Shown one piece after another: positions 50,985 through 60,212 of a stretch of 64,000 nucleotides of DNA; position 1 is the stretch's first letter, and every line of letters begins with the position of its first letter. Source of the DNA: Robertkochia marina (GTDB taxonomy: Bacteria > Bacteroidota > Bacteroidia > Flavobacteriales > Flavobacteriaceae); the NCBI RefSeq assembly GCF_004799345.1, contig NZ_SSMC01000002.1, positions 868,001-932,000 of the forward strand. Reading direction: 5' to 3'. Below the pieces are notes generated by a model. The model did no database searches and was not told the origin of the DNA. It was given only the letters and a program-made list of their open reading frames with translations. A program made the translations under genes and the position numbers.

Positions 50985-53465
50985 TCAGACATGTAACTCA
51001 TCGATCCTGACGAATTCATAGCCCTTATCTTTTAGATCGTTTATTAGCTCTTCCAGCCGGTTATAGAACTTTTCTTTTCGAGCAGGATCGGTTCCAAAAT
51101 GCAACAACAGCTGGAACCCATGCAACCCCTTTTCCTTCTCGTAGGTCATAATTTGATCCCAGATCTTATCGTTGGAAAAATAGCCCTCCCCCATTTCAGG
51201 TACCGTCCAGTCCTGATTGCTATGGGTTCCCGGGGTATGATTGATCAACTTCAAACCCAGATCTGATGTCCATTGGGAAATTTTATCATTATACCATTCG
51301 TAGGGTGGCAGGTAATAATAGGCATCTTCCTTCTTGATGCCATGGGTCGCCATGATCTTGTAATTTTCGCGAAGGTCCTTCTCGAAGTTTTCCCGATCAA
51401 CCAGTAAAGAATCGCGATCTTCCCAACTGCAATACAAAAGATGTTTATTTGAATGACCACCGAGATAGTGACCCTGCTCCCTCAAACTCCCTATCATTTC
51501 CCGAAAATCCGGATTTCGGTAAAAATCACCGGTCAGAAAAAATGAGGCCTTCACCTTATTCGTAGCGAGTACAGTATTTACCTTCTCATAACCTTCGGCA
51601 CGGTCATGCCCTGTGAATATAAGCGCGATCTTCTTTTTTGAAGTATCACCTCTTGTAATTGCTCCCCTGGTAATTTCACCTTTTATTTCGGGCAATGATG
51701 CCGATACCAGAGACGACAAATAATAGGTAAGACTGGCAGTACCATCCATGGTAGGCTCATTGGTAGAATAATCGGCCCAGTCGTCGTGGTAAACCACCCG
51801 ACTGGTTTGAAAACCGGCATACTCATCATTTTCAGAGAGCTTTACACCTTTAAGGCTGCTAAATATCGTTCCATATACAGGGCCGTCTACCAAACCTCCC
51901 CACGGCTCTGCATCACTGTAATGAGAAATGGCTGCATGGGTATCTTCAGGATAATCTCCATTTTCGGGTAACCCTACCACCATGGAAGTGCCCCATGGGT
52001 TTTTCCCGAACAACCAGTCACGCAGTGAAGCCTCGGTAGTATTCAACCCGGGTAAAGGGCTCTGATTATTACTGTACAACTTCATTTGAGTCAACATGGC
52101 AGCAGCAAGGTTGTTGGAACACCACACAAACGGAATTCCATTATTGAATATGTTCTCACGCCCCCTTTCGAGGTGTTCGAGCAATCCTTCCTTATAGTAC
52201 GCACCTGCTGATTTACCCCCGGTTTCTTTTGACAAGTAATAATGCCCCAGATTAACAAAGGGATAGTATTGATAGTGACTCACACTATCTTTGGCCATCC
52301 AGGGTGTAACGGGTTCTTCTGCCGCATATCGCAGGGATTTTTCCAGATACTCCTCATTAGCGGTTCTTTGATACAACTGAATGGCTGCGAGCTCCATATC
52401 ATCTACCCAATTATCTTCTTCATAGAAATAGGGCGCCCTGCACGGGGCTGTCTGGCACACCCCGGGAAAAGCCTCCCCTTCTTTGAAGGCCGCTACTGCC
52501 TTTGGCAACAGGCTTGCTGCGAATTCAGGATAAAAGGGTTTTAAAACTTCGGATCCCAGCGCAAAACAGGATGCAAATTTACCTGCAATATTTGCCTTCC
52601 CATCAGACCTGTTCTTGTAATGCATTAACCCCTGTGGTTCTCCGGTAACAAAATATACCGGGCGCTCCTTTCCCTTTCCATATCCATAATCCAGGGTATC
52701 GGCATATGGAAAATCGAAACTGCGATGGTCCCTGTCATCAGCGATCTGGTGAAACATCACCCCAGGCTCCGGATTCATTTTAACCAACCAGTCTAAGCCC
52801 CATTTGGCCTCATCAATTATATCCGGTATCCCATTACTCCCTGCATCTCCCCTTGCATCATAAGCGTCGGCAAAGGCATGAGGATTCTGCTCGTAGGCAA
52901 ACAACAACTGGTACGTAGCATTGGCCGAAGTAGTAACATACTGAAGGTAGTCAGACGCATCATGCCACCCACCGGTCACATCGATCTTCTCTCCACTCCT
53001 CTCCGGATGATAGATAATTATACCATCATCGGTATGACAACTTTTGCCAAAATACGGGTTATAACCGCACCGGCGAGATCTCAGGTACTGCAACAGATAA
53101 TCTGCAGCTCCCACATAAACATTATCTTCAATACGAATGCTTCCGCTTTGCGTCTCCCCATATTTCAAATAATAAACGCCAGGGTTTTGTATGGGTGAAA
53201 TATCTAGGCTGTAAATGTGCTCAAGCTCATAGTAGCCCTTCTTCATTTTAACGGCCTGAATCTCTAAAACTTTTCGATTATTTAGCCGTTCATAGATAAA
53301 AACGTTGCATTCGTCGAGTTCTGCCTCACTTACGATGAAAATCTCCTTTTGATCGAGGGGCCTATAACCTAATTGATTGAAACGAAAATATACGTTTTGC
53401 TGCCCATAGGCAGAAAAGAAGAAAGCGTACAAGAAGCCGATCAGAGTGATATTCTTAAGAGACAT
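50985..53465 (-). CDS. GH9 glycoside hydrolase fused to a degenerate NodB-like deacetylase domain
   Basis: An 826-residue secreted protein. A Sec signal peptide (about 1-21, ending AYGQ) is followed by a CelD-type N-terminal Ig-like domain (22-115), a GH9 (alpha/alpha)6 barrel (about 120-590) and a NodB-like polysaccharide-deacetylase domain (about 611-826). GH9 catalytic residues are present: base Asp169/Asp172 in GGWHDASDY and acid Glu570 in STNEPTMDG. In the NodB part the HxxxH metal motif is kept (H671, H675), but the usual FDDGP reads FTGHDRAEG, so the catalytic Asp is missing or shifted. The gene stands alone. Activity on beta-glucan or chitin-like glycans is possible; deacetylation is doubtful. 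Confidence 0.88.
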   Translation of the reverse strand: MSLKNITLIGFLYAFFFSAYGQQNVYFRFNQLGYRPLDQKEIFIVSEAELDECNVFIYERLNNRKVLEIQAVKMKKGYYELEHIYSLDISPIQNPGVYYLKYGETQSGSIRIEDNVYVGAADYLLQYLRSRRCGYNPYFGKSCHTDDGIIIYHPERSGEKIDVTGGWHDASDYLQYVTTSANATYQLLFAYEQNPHAFADAYDARGDAGSNGIPDIIDEAKWGLDWLVKMNPEPGVMFHQIADDRDHRSFDFPYADTLDYGYGKGKERPVYFVTGEPQGLMHYKNRSDGKANIAGKFASCFALGSEVLKPFYPEFAASLLPKAVAAFKEGEAFPGVCQTAPCRAPYFYEEDNWVDDMELAAIQLYQRTANEEYLEKSLRYAAEEPVTPWMAKDSVSHYQYYPFVNLGHYYLSKETGGKSAGAYYKEGLLEHLERGRENIFNNGIPFVWCSNNLAAAMLTQMKLYSNNQSPLPGLNTTEASLRDWLFGKNPWGTSMVVGLPENGDYPEDTHAAISHYSDAEPWGGLVDGPVYGTIFSSLKGVKLSENDEYAGFQTSRVVYHDDWADYSTNEPTMDGTASLTYYLSSLVSASLPEIKGEITRGAITRGDTSKKKIALIFTGHDRAEGYEKVNTVLATNKVKASFFLTGDFYRNPDFREMIGSLREQGHYLGGHSNKHLLYCSWEDRDSLLVDRENFEKDLRENYKIMATHGIKKEDAYYYLPPYEWYNDKISQWTSDLGLKLINHTPGTHSNQDWTVPEMGEGYFSNDKIWDQIMTYEKEKGLHGFQLLLHFGTDPARKEKFYNRLEELINDLKDKGYEFVRIDELHV

Positions 53466-53665
53466 ATGTAGTGATGATTGAAGTACTTGAAAATTACCGA
53501 AATTTTCCTACATATGGTCGAATTTAACTCTTATTAACCTGCAGCATTCTGCCTGCTGAACTTAAACTCATCATTTTTAGCGTGCTAACTCCTTGTGGTA
53601 GAATGAAATAATATCTTACAGGCTCCAAAAGATCTTTAAAACCCTATTTAGGTTTTTTCTTACAG

Positions 53666-54061
53666 TTATAATTTTTCAAGGATGTAATCAGGGCATCTCA
53701 TAGGTTTATTTGTAAGGGTGTTAATAAAGGCCAGAACGGTGTTTGCTTCGACTAAAATCGTACCGTCTTCAGAACGAATCTCATACCAGAATTCGATCTT
53801 CACTCCCGGGGTCTTTTTAAGCCCCACAGACACCGTAAGAAGATCGTCATACCGAGCAGGATTTTTATAATCAATATGAAGAGAAATCACAGGAAGCATA
53901 ACCCCATTTTCTTCCATCCATTTGTAGGAAATTCCAAGAGCCCTCAACCATTCAACCCTTGCAACTTCAAGGTATTGAGCATAATTCGCATGATAAACCA
54001 CTCCCATTTTATCGGTTTCTCCGTATCGGACTCTTATGTTAATTTCCTGAGTTTTTTTCAT
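53666..54061 (-). CDS. Acyl-CoA thioesterase, YbgC/4-hydroxybenzoyl-CoA type
   Basis: A 131-residue hotdog-fold thioesterase. The YbgC signature is clear: RVRYGETDKMGVVYHANYAQYLEVAR, with the catalytic Asp in ETDKMGVV and the following active-site Tyr/His (VYHANY). YbgC proteins hydrolyse short-chain acyl-CoAs and associate with Tol-Pal in proteobacteria; no tol genes are nearby. It is divergent from dnaA with a 202-bp gap. The substrate is unknown. Confidence 0.9.
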   Translation of the reverse strand: MKKTQEINIRVRYGETDKMGVVYHANYAQYLEVARVEWLRALGISYKWMEENGVMLPVISLHIDYKNPARYDDLLTVSVGLKKTPGVKIEFWYEIRSEDGTILVEANTVLAFINTLTNKPMRCPDYILEKL

Positions 54062-54263
54062 TTTAAAAGGGAATTTTTGTAGATTATATTTTTGTGAAAA
54101 AATCGTTAAATAGCATGCGAAAAAAAAATGGCAAAATCAACCACCTTTTCATTTTTTTTTTAAAATAATTGTTCACATATTTGTTTGACCTAAATGGGAT
54201 AACTCACTCGTCTTTTTTGACCTGTTATCGCTCCTGACTAACTAAACAAAATTAATTCTGGTA

Positions 54264-55691
54264 ATGAACTTAACTGCGGAATCAGTATGGAAGAATTGTC
54301 TTACGTTCATAAAAGATAATATCCAACCTCAGGCCTACAAAACATGGTTTGAACCTATTAAATCCGTAAAATTAACAGATAATGCTCTTAGTATCCAAGT
54401 TCCCAGTAAATTCTTTTACGAATGGCTTGAAGAACATTATGTGAAGTTATTAAAAGTTGCCCTTACCAAAGAGTTGGGAGAAAATGCCAAATTGGTCTAT
54501 GTGATCCGCATGGAGAACACCTACGGCAACAAGCAACCTTATACCGAAAGTATTCCGAGTTCTAACCGTGCCAATATGACTCCCCAGGAGTTAGACGTTC
54601 CGGTAAAGAACAAGAATCCCGAGCTCAAAAATCCATTTGTAATTCCGGGCATTCGAAACATCAAGATCGAGTCGCAACTCAACCCGAACTACAGTTTTGA
54701 TAATTTCCTCGAGGGTGATTCCAACAGGCTGGCACGTTCGGCCGGTCTGGCAGTGGCCAACAAACCGGGAGGAACCTCTTTTAATCCTTTATTGATATTC
54801 GGAGGTGTTGGTCTTGGTAAGACCCACCTGGCGCATTCTATTGGAGTAGAGATCAAAGACAAATACCCTGAGAAAACAGTTTTATATATCTCTGCTGAGA
54901 AATTCACGCAGCAATACATTGAATCTGTAAAGAAGAATACCAGAAATGATTTTATTCATTTCTACCAGTTGATCGATGTACTCATTATAGATGATGTACA
55001 GTTTTTCTCCGGTAAATCAGGTACTCAGGATGTATTCTTTCATATTTTCAACCATCTTCATCAAAACGGGAAACAGGTTATATTAACCTCAGACAAGGCC
55101 CCGGTTGACATGCAGGATATTGAACAACGTCTTTTGTCGCGCTTTAAATGGGGATTATCTGCCGAACTTCAAAGTCCGGACTACGAAACTCGGATCTCCA
55201 TCTTAAAGAATCGGCTGTACAGAGACGGGGTGGAAATGCCGGATGAGATCATCAATTGTGTTGCCCAGAACATCAAAACAAATGTTCGCGAACTCGAGGG
55301 AGCCATCATTTCCCTGATCGCTCAATCTTCTTTTAATCATAAAGAAGTAACCCTTGAATTGGCGCAACAAGTGGTTGAAAAGTTTGTCAAGAACACCAAG
55401 AGAGAGGTTTCCATTGATTACATCCAAAAAGTGATCAGCGAATATTTCTCTATGGATGTAGAAACGCTTCAGTCAAAAACCAGGAAACGCCATATTGTAC
55501 AAGCCAGGCAATTGGCAATGTTCTTTGCTAAAAAATACACCAAGGCCTCTCTGGCCAGCATTGGCTCACAGATCGGAAAGAGAGATCACGCAACTGTATT
55601 GCACGCCTGCAAAACTGTCGATAACCTTGCCGAGACCGACAAGCAGTTTAGAAAATACATCGATGATCTGAACAAAAAATTTGCTCAGTAA
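54264..55691 (+). CDS. dnaA: Chromosomal replication initiator DnaA
   Basis: The AAA+ initiator that binds DnaA boxes and opens oriC. The 475 residues contain domain I (1-85, SVWKNCLTFIKDNIQPQAYKTW), a linker, domain III with Walker A GGVGLGKTHL (about 180-189) and Walker B VLIIDDVQFF, the arginine finger region, and the C-terminal domain IV with the signature GKRDHATVLHACKTV. Length is usual. No cluster of TTATCCACA boxes was seen in the 202 bp upstream, so the origin is probably elsewhere. The stop overlaps the LMW-PTP start by one base (TAATG). Confidence 0.97.
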   Translation: MNLTAESVWKNCLTFIKDNIQPQAYKTWFEPIKSVKLTDNALSIQVPSKFFYEWLEEHYVKLLKVALTKELGENAKLVYVIRMENTYGNKQPYTESIPSSNRANMTPQELDVPVKNKNPELKNPFVIPGIRNIKIESQLNPNYSFDNFLEGDSNRLARSAGLAVANKPGGTSFNPLLIFGGVGLGKTHLAHSIGVEIKDKYPEKTVLYISAEKFTQQYIESVKKNTRNDFIHFYQLIDVLIIDDVQFFSGKSGTQDVFFHIFNHLHQNGKQVILTSDKAPVDMQDIEQRLLSRFKWGLSAELQSPDYETRISILKNRLYRDGVEMPDEIINCVAQNIKTNVRELEGAIISLIAQSSFNHKEVTLELAQQVVEKFVKNTKREVSIDYIQKVISEYFSMDVETLQSKTRKRHIVQARQLAMFFAKKYTKASLASIGSQIGKRDHATVLHACKTVDNLAETDKQFRKYIDDLNKKFAQ

Positions 55692-56149
55692 TGAAAACCG
55701 TAAAGGTTTTAATGGTTTGTCTTGGCAATATTTGCCGGTCTCCATTAGCCGAGGGCGTATTAAAGCGCAAAGCTCCTGTCAACCGAGTACAGGTTGATTC
55801 TGCAGGAACCTCGAATTATCATATCGGAGAAGCTCCAGACCCTCGCTCTATTGCTATTGCCGATAAATACGGCATTGATATCCGATCTCAACGCGGACGA
55901 CAGTTCTCTGTAAGCGATTTCCGGGATTTCGATCTCATTTACGCCATGGACAGAAGCAACTACAATCACATCATTTCCATGGCACCCGATGAAACTTCAA
56001 AAGCTAAGGTTCATATGATTCTGAACGAAGTATTTCCGGGAGAAAACATGGATGTTCCCGACCCTTATTACGGAGGTGATAATGGCTTTGACAAGGTTTA
56101 CAAAATGCTCGACCAGGCCTGCGATAAGATACTGCAAAAGATCCTGTAA
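55691..56149 (+). CDS. Low-molecular-weight protein tyrosine phosphatase
   Basis: A 152-residue LMW-PTP. The P-loop VCLGNICRSPLAEGVL carries nucleophile Cys10 and Arg16, and the general acid lies in VPDPYYGG near residue 120. Such enzymes dephosphorylate tyrosine kinases of polysaccharide export or arsenate-related substrates; CLGNICRSP is the tyrosine phosphatase pattern. Its start overlaps the dnaA stop by one base. The dnaA - PTP - methylase order recurs in flavobacteria as I recall. Confidence 0.93.
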   Translation: MKTVKVLMVCLGNICRSPLAEGVLKRKAPVNRVQVDSAGTSNYHIGEAPDPRSIAIADKYGIDIRSQRGRQFSVSDFRDFDLIYAMDRSNYNHIISMAPDETSKAKVHMILNEVFPGENMDVPDPYYGGDNGFDKVYKMLDQACDKILQKIL

Positions 56150-56197
56150 GCGGCAACCTCTGCGATATTTCGTATCTTCAACCAAGAATTTACTCCA

Positions 56198-56923
56198 ATG
56201 GAAAATACCGAAACCCAACGCGGCAAACTCTACCTTATACCCACAACACTGGGAGACACAGAACCCCTGGAAGTACTACCTTTATCTATTAAACGGGTCA
56301 TCGAAAATACTACTCATTTTATAGTAGAAAATGAAAAAACGGCACGTCGTTTTATTAAGCGCATCACCCCCAACAAACCACAGCCTTCACTCATTCTGTA
56401 TACCCTGAACAAGTATACAGGCCACGAAGAATTCAACTCCTATTTAAAACCCTGCCTTGAAGGACAAGATATAGGTATTATTTCAGAGGCCGGTTGCCCG
56501 GGAATCGCAGATCCGGGAGCTGATATCGTTGCCCTGGCCCATCAAAAAAATATAAGGGTAGTTCCCCTTGTAGGTCCCTCTTCCATTCTATTGGCTATGA
56601 TGGGAAGCGGTATGAACGGACAGAGCTTTGCATTTACCGGGTACCTGCCCATTGAGAAGAACGAGCGCAGAAAAGAGATAAAAAACCTCGAGCGACGCTC
56701 GCGTGAACTCCAACAATCACAGGCATTTATTGAAACCCCTTACCGCAACAACAAGCTTCTGGGAGACCTCATTCAGGGATTAAAACCTGACACCCGTCTT
56801 TGCATTGCCACCGACATCACCCTGGCTTCAGAGTATATTGTCACAAAACCCATTGCGGAGTGGAAAAAGAGCCAGCCCGACCTTCATAAGCGGCCGGCCA
56901 TTTTTATCATACACGCCTCCTGA
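56198..56923 (+). CDS. RsmI-like SAM-dependent methyltransferase
   Basis: A 241-residue tetrapyrrole-methylase-fold protein of the RsmI family, whose main member 2'-O-methylates C1402 of 16S rRNA. GKLYLIPTTLGDTEPLEVLP begins the fold, and IGIISEAGCPGIADPGADIV with VPLVGPSSILLAMMGSG form the SAM-binding site. SFAFTGYLPIEKNERRKEI is the following family stretch. The N-terminal motif reads PTTLGD rather than PTPIGN of canonical RsmI, so this may be the second Bacteroidota paralogue with an uncertain target. Confidence 0.85.
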   Translation: MENTETQRGKLYLIPTTLGDTEPLEVLPLSIKRVIENTTHFIVENEKTARRFIKRITPNKPQPSLILYTLNKYTGHEEFNSYLKPCLEGQDIGIISEAGCPGIADPGADIVALAHQKNIRVVPLVGPSSILLAMMGSGMNGQSFAFTGYLPIEKNERRKEIKNLERRSRELQQSQAFIETPYRNNKLLGDLIQGLKPDTRLCIATDITLASEYIVTKPIAEWKKSQPDLHKRPAIFIIHAS

Positions 56924-56926
56924 AAT

Positions 56927-56959
56927 AAAAAAACCCGGCCTTAAAAAGACCGGGTTTTT
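56927..56959. terminator. Bidirectional terminator between methylase and lysozyme-like gene
   Basis: AAAAACCCGG (56929-56938) pairs with CCGGGTTTTT (56950-56959). A and T tracts on both sides allow it to stop transcription of both convergent genes. Confidence 0.88.
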
Positions 56960-56987
56960 GGTTGTTAGTTGTTTTCAAAATTGATTG

Positions 56988-57620
56988 TCAGATCCTGGCT
57001 TTTCGCATAGGTTTAATATGCGAAACATCATAGTCGGCAAATTTCGTCATATAATAACGAATCGATGTCCCGAAGGCATCTTTAAAGCCAACCTTCCCAT
57101 ACGATCTGAGAAAGCGTTTAACGCTTAATGCTCCGGCAAGATGAGCCGCGGCAAGGATTCCGGATTCGGTAACCCGCACACCGCCAACTTCTTTCCCTGC
57201 ATACTCCTCGATATAATCCTGAAGTATCCATTTGTTACGCTGCAGGATCACCTCAAAGGCTTTTTCCTGCATAGCGGGATTACTGAGGAATTCTTCTTTG
57301 CTTTTCACACCAACCGCTTTCATGGCCGATGATCCGAACTGATACTTCCCCATGTACCCAAAGGAATTAATTACAAAATAATTTCCCCTGGATTCACTAT
57401 GAGCCAGAGCTTCTTTAAATCCATTAAAGGATTTTCCGAGAAAGGGCGGATTCACATTCACCCGGTTCTCGTAGGTCATTGCAACATCATACTTAAGGGG
57501 TTCTGTTGCACAATAAGCTAAATGAACTTCTTCGGTCTTTTTTAAAGAAGAAAAACCAAAACTTACAATTAAAATTAAACTCGCTATTAAACAATTTAAT
57601 TTTAACAACTGTTTACCCAT
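56988..57620 (-). CDS. Exported lysozyme-like protein
   Basis: A 210-residue protein with an N-terminal hydrophobic signal (about 8-25). The core EALAHSESRGNYFVINSFGYMGKYQFG resembles the lysozyme/lytic-transglycosylase fold, where the Glu of SESRGNY would be the catalytic acid and GYMGKYQF the substrate-cleft motif. Flavobacterial relatives are often labelled LysM or peptidoglycan-binding, yet no LysM repeat is visible. A peptidoglycan-cleaving role is inferred from these motifs and from the neighbouring mltG transcript. A good promoter (TTG-N22-TATATTTG) precedes it by 57 nt. Confidence 0.75.
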   Translation of the reverse strand: MGKQLLKLNCLIASLILIVSFGFSSLKKTEEVHLAYCATEPLKYDVAMTYENRVNVNPPFLGKSFNGFKEALAHSESRGNYFVINSFGYMGKYQFGSSAMKAVGVKSKEEFLSNPAMQEKAFEVILQRNKWILQDYIEEYAGKEVGGVRVTESGILAAAHLAGALSVKRFLRSYGKVGFKDAFGTSIRYYMTKFADYDVSHIKPMRKARI

Positions 57621-57677
57621 TAAATTACATTTCTTAAGCGGTATTCTTTAAGGAATATTTGCTTAAAATTTGGTCGA

Positions 57678-57710
57678 CAAATATACACCTTTAATCTTTA
57701 GGCTCCACAA
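57678..57710 (-). promoter_or_regulatory. Promoter of the lysozyme-like gene
   Basis: On the minus strand TTG (57710-57708) and TATATTTG (57685-57678) are 22 nt apart, matching the flavobacterial promoter consensus. The leader is about 50 nt. Confidence 0.7.
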
Positions 57711-57739
57711 GAACCTGATGAAATGTAAGAAAAAATCTA

Positions 57740-58783
57740 CTATCGCTTAACTCCTTGATGATCAATCCATTGGCGGTATTCCCTGGCGTTCTCATTGTGT
57801 TGAGAAAGGGTTTTCGCAAACTTGTGATACCCGAAATTCTGCGTATCAGCAACAAAATAGAGGTAATTATGAGACTCTGCATTCAGCACTGCATCTATAG
57901 AAGAAATGTCAGGCATGGCGATGGGCCCGGGTGGTATGCCACGGTACTTATAAGTATTATACGGAGAGTCAACCTGAAGGTCTTTATTCAGTACTCGTTT
58001 GATAACCATATCAAAATCGCCTGAGGTCCTTTTTAGCGCATAGATCACCGTGGGATCAGCCTGCAAAGGCATGCCCTTTCTGATACGATTCAGGTACACC
58101 CCCGCAACCCTCGGCCTCTCATCTACCTTGGCCGTTTCTTTTTGAACGATAGCAGCCAGGGAAGTAACCTCTTTCGGGCTAAGATTCAATTGCTCTGCCT
58201 TGGTTACCCGGTCGTCATTCCAAAACCGATGATACTCCTTCAGCATACGATCGCGAAACTGATCAGCCCCCGTATTCCAGAAAAATTCATAGGTATTGGG
58301 AATATACATGGCCAGAGCCGTATTCCTGTCAAACCCGTTAGCTTCAAGGAATTCAGCGTCTGTAAAACTCTGCAGTAACTCCAGGCTGTCGGCCTCAATC
58401 TGCTCTGCCACTCTTCCGGCGAGATCCTCCAGGCGCTCCTGATTGTTAAATGAAATATTTAAAGGAATGTTCTTACTTCTGATCGAGTTAATAATCTCGT
58501 TGTTATTCATCCCCTTTTTGATGCGAAATCTTCCTGACTTCAAATTGGAAGGATATCCCTTCTTCCCGGCCACCAAAACAAAACTCTCCGGATCTTTGAT
58601 CATCGGACTGATCGTTCTGACGACATCTTTAAAGGTGTCGTCTGAGGCCACTGTAAGATACACCTCATCTTCCTGAAAAGCCGTATTGGGAGCAAAAATA
58701 GATTGATAAATATTATACACAAACACGCCTCCTGCAACCACACCGAGCAGGGCAATGATCAATAAAATCTTTTTAATGTACAT
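57740..58783 (-). CDS. mltG: Endolytic transglycosylase MltG
   Basis: Membrane-anchored lytic transglycosylase that terminates growing glycan strands. The 347 residues have an N-terminal helix (about 5-27, ILLIIALLGVVAGGVFVYNI), a LysM-like domain and the YceG catalytic domain with the active Glu in AAIVQKETAKVDERPRVAGVY and the downstream GMPLQADPTVIYAL and YRGIPPGPI motifs. It overlaps the end of the upstream GNAT gene by 11 bp in the dapF-GNAT-mltG transcript, all tied to peptidoglycan or its precursor. Confidence 0.95.
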   Translation of the reverse strand: MYIKKILLIIALLGVVAGGVFVYNIYQSIFAPNTAFQEDEVYLTVASDDTFKDVVRTISPMIKDPESFVLVAGKKGYPSNLKSGRFRIKKGMNNNEIINSIRSKNIPLNISFNNQERLEDLAGRVAEQIEADSLELLQSFTDAEFLEANGFDRNTALAMYIPNTYEFFWNTGADQFRDRMLKEYHRFWNDDRVTKAEQLNLSPKEVTSLAAIVQKETAKVDERPRVAGVYLNRIRKGMPLQADPTVIYALKRTSGDFDMVIKRVLNKDLQVDSPYNTYKYRGIPPGPIAMPDISSIDAVLNAESHNYLYFVADTQNFGYHKFAKTLSQHNENAREYRQWIDHQGVKR

Positions 58784-59303
58784 GGTTAATCTTTTGGAAC
58801 ATCAATTCATTATAATAGGTGCCGCCTCTGGAAACCCAATCTTTCTTCAGACCGATCTTTTCAAAACCAAGGCTGGAAAACAAATGAATACTGGCCTCAT
58901 TGGTTTCATTGATATTGGCAAATAACTGGTGGAGGTCAAGTACCTCAAAGGCGTAGTTGATCAATAAGGTGAGCGACGCTCTGCCCACACCTTTATTTCT
59001 GTTCTCTTGCTCGAGGATCACAATGCCAACTCCTGCCCTTTTGTTTTTAGGATTGAAGTCGAACAGATCAATAAAACCAAGAAGCTTATGCTGATAGTCA
59101 CAGATGGCCAAACGCAATTGTTTTACCTCATATATATCCCGGTGACTGTTAGCCAGGTATTCTTTTAATACGAACTTCGAATAAGGCGTCACCGTTTCAC
59201 TGACCTCCCATACCTTTTCATCGTTCTCCAGGGTATAGAGAAAATCAAGATCATCGGGCTCTAACGCCCTTAAGTAACAGGTATCGCCTTTTAATGTGAT
59301 CAT
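58773..59303 (-). CDS. GNAT family acetyltransferase, SpeG/RimJ-like
   Basis: A 176-residue acetyltransferase. CYLRALEPDDLDFLYTLEND begins the RimJ/RimL/SpeG-type fold, and the acetyl-CoA loop is EQENRNKGVGRASLTLLINY. The segment ASIHLFSSLGFEKIG is the conserved C-terminal helix. The acceptor (polyamine, ribosomal protein or amino acid) is unknown. It overlaps both neighbours (4 bp with dapF, 11 bp with mltG) and is therefore in one transcript with them. Confidence 0.9.
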   Translation of the reverse strand: MITLKGDTCYLRALEPDDLDFLYTLENDEKVWEVSETVTPYSKFVLKEYLANSHRDIYEVKQLRLAICDYQHKLLGFIDLFDFNPKNKRAGVGIVILEQENRNKGVGRASLTLLINYAFEVLDLHQLFANINETNEASIHLFSSLGFEKIGLKKDWVSRGGTYYNELMFQKINHVH

Positions 59304-60076
59304 AATTCTAGTATTCCTTCAAAAACCTTTTCTGCCTTTCCTTTGAGTTTTATGTTCTTATACCCCTTGTCATTTGCTTCAAAGAGCACCTCCAGTCTGC
59401 CTCCGGGAGTTTCCAAACCTACTGCGCTGTTTTTCGTATACCCTCGGTCATACATGGCAAGGGCAACAGCAGTAACCCCGGTTCCGCATGATAAGGTTTC
59501 ATCTTCAACACCCCTTTCATAGGTGCGTACAGCAAACAGATCGTCTTTAAGTTTCTTTACAAAGTTAATATTACTGCCGGCCTTCCCGTATTTACCATAA
59601 CGCAGCCTGGAGCCTTCCTGCTTAACATCCAGCGATTCCAGGTTATCAATAAGCTGCACATGGTGGGGCGACCCGGTATCCAGGTAACTGTACCCTTCAA
59701 AATTCTCCACCAGGTCTACGGGTTGCATTTCCAGTACCACCTCGTCGTTTTGAAATTCTGCACGATGCAGACCGTCTACAGCCATAAACTCGGCCCGGTC
59801 ACTAATAACGCCTATCTCTTTGGCAAAGGCCACCAGGCATCTGCCTCCGTTACCGCACATTGTACTTTGATTCCCGTCGGCATTGTAATACACCATTTTA
59901 AAATCGGTGTCATCATCATTTTCCAAAAGTATCAACCCGTCAGCACCTATGCCAAATTTTCTGTCACAAAGTCGTTGTACGAGTTTGGTATCATTTTTGG
60001 AAAATAACATATCGCGATTATCGATCATGATAAAGTCGTTGCCGGTACCCTGGTATTTGTAAAATTGAAGTTTCAT
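59300..60076 (-). CDS. dapF: Diaminopimelate epimerase
   Basis: Converts LL- to meso-diaminopimelate, giving both lysine and the peptidoglycan cross-linking residue. The start is set at ATG 60076 (MKLQFYKYQGTGNDFIMIDN), since a longer frame from 60121 crosses a promoter and adds residues absent from the family. The 258-residue protein has both active cysteines: Cys74 in MCGNGGRC and Cys197 in LSCGTGV. It heads the dapF-GNAT-mltG transcript and works with DapA encoded in the same window. Confidence 0.96.
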   Translation of the reverse strand: MKLQFYKYQGTGNDFIMIDNRDMLFSKNDTKLVQRLCDRKFGIGADGLILLENDDDTDFKMVYYNADGNQSTMCGNGGRCLVAFAKEIGVISDRAEFMAVDGLHRAEFQNDEVVLEMQPVDLVENFEGYSYLDTGSPHHVQLIDNLESLDVKQEGSRLRYGKYGKAGSNINFVKKLKDDLFAVRTYERGVEDETLSCGTGVTAVALAMYDRGYTKNSAVGLETPGGRLEVLFEANDKGYKNIKLKGKAEKVFEGILEL

Positions 60077-60095
60077 CACCTGGAATAATAGGTTG

Positions 60096-60103
60096 CAAAT
60101 ATA
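60096..60103 (-). promoter_or_regulatory. -7 promoter element for dapF
   Basis: TATATTTG on the minus strand matches the consensus exactly, 19 nt before the dapF ATG at 60076. It supports that start over the longer frame. Confidence 0.55.
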
Positions 60104-60212
60104 CAATAATGTTACCCGCAATGCTATTGTTAAAGTGTGGTTAAATCGCTAACAACGATGCAATATTCAAGTAATTTTAATTGTTAATCAAACATAAACA
60201 AGGACTTAAACC

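Noticed and set aside
54062-54263. Replication origin next to dnaA
   Set aside because: The gap is AT-rich, but no cluster of TTATCCACA-like boxes was found, and dnaA is often away from oriC in this phylum.
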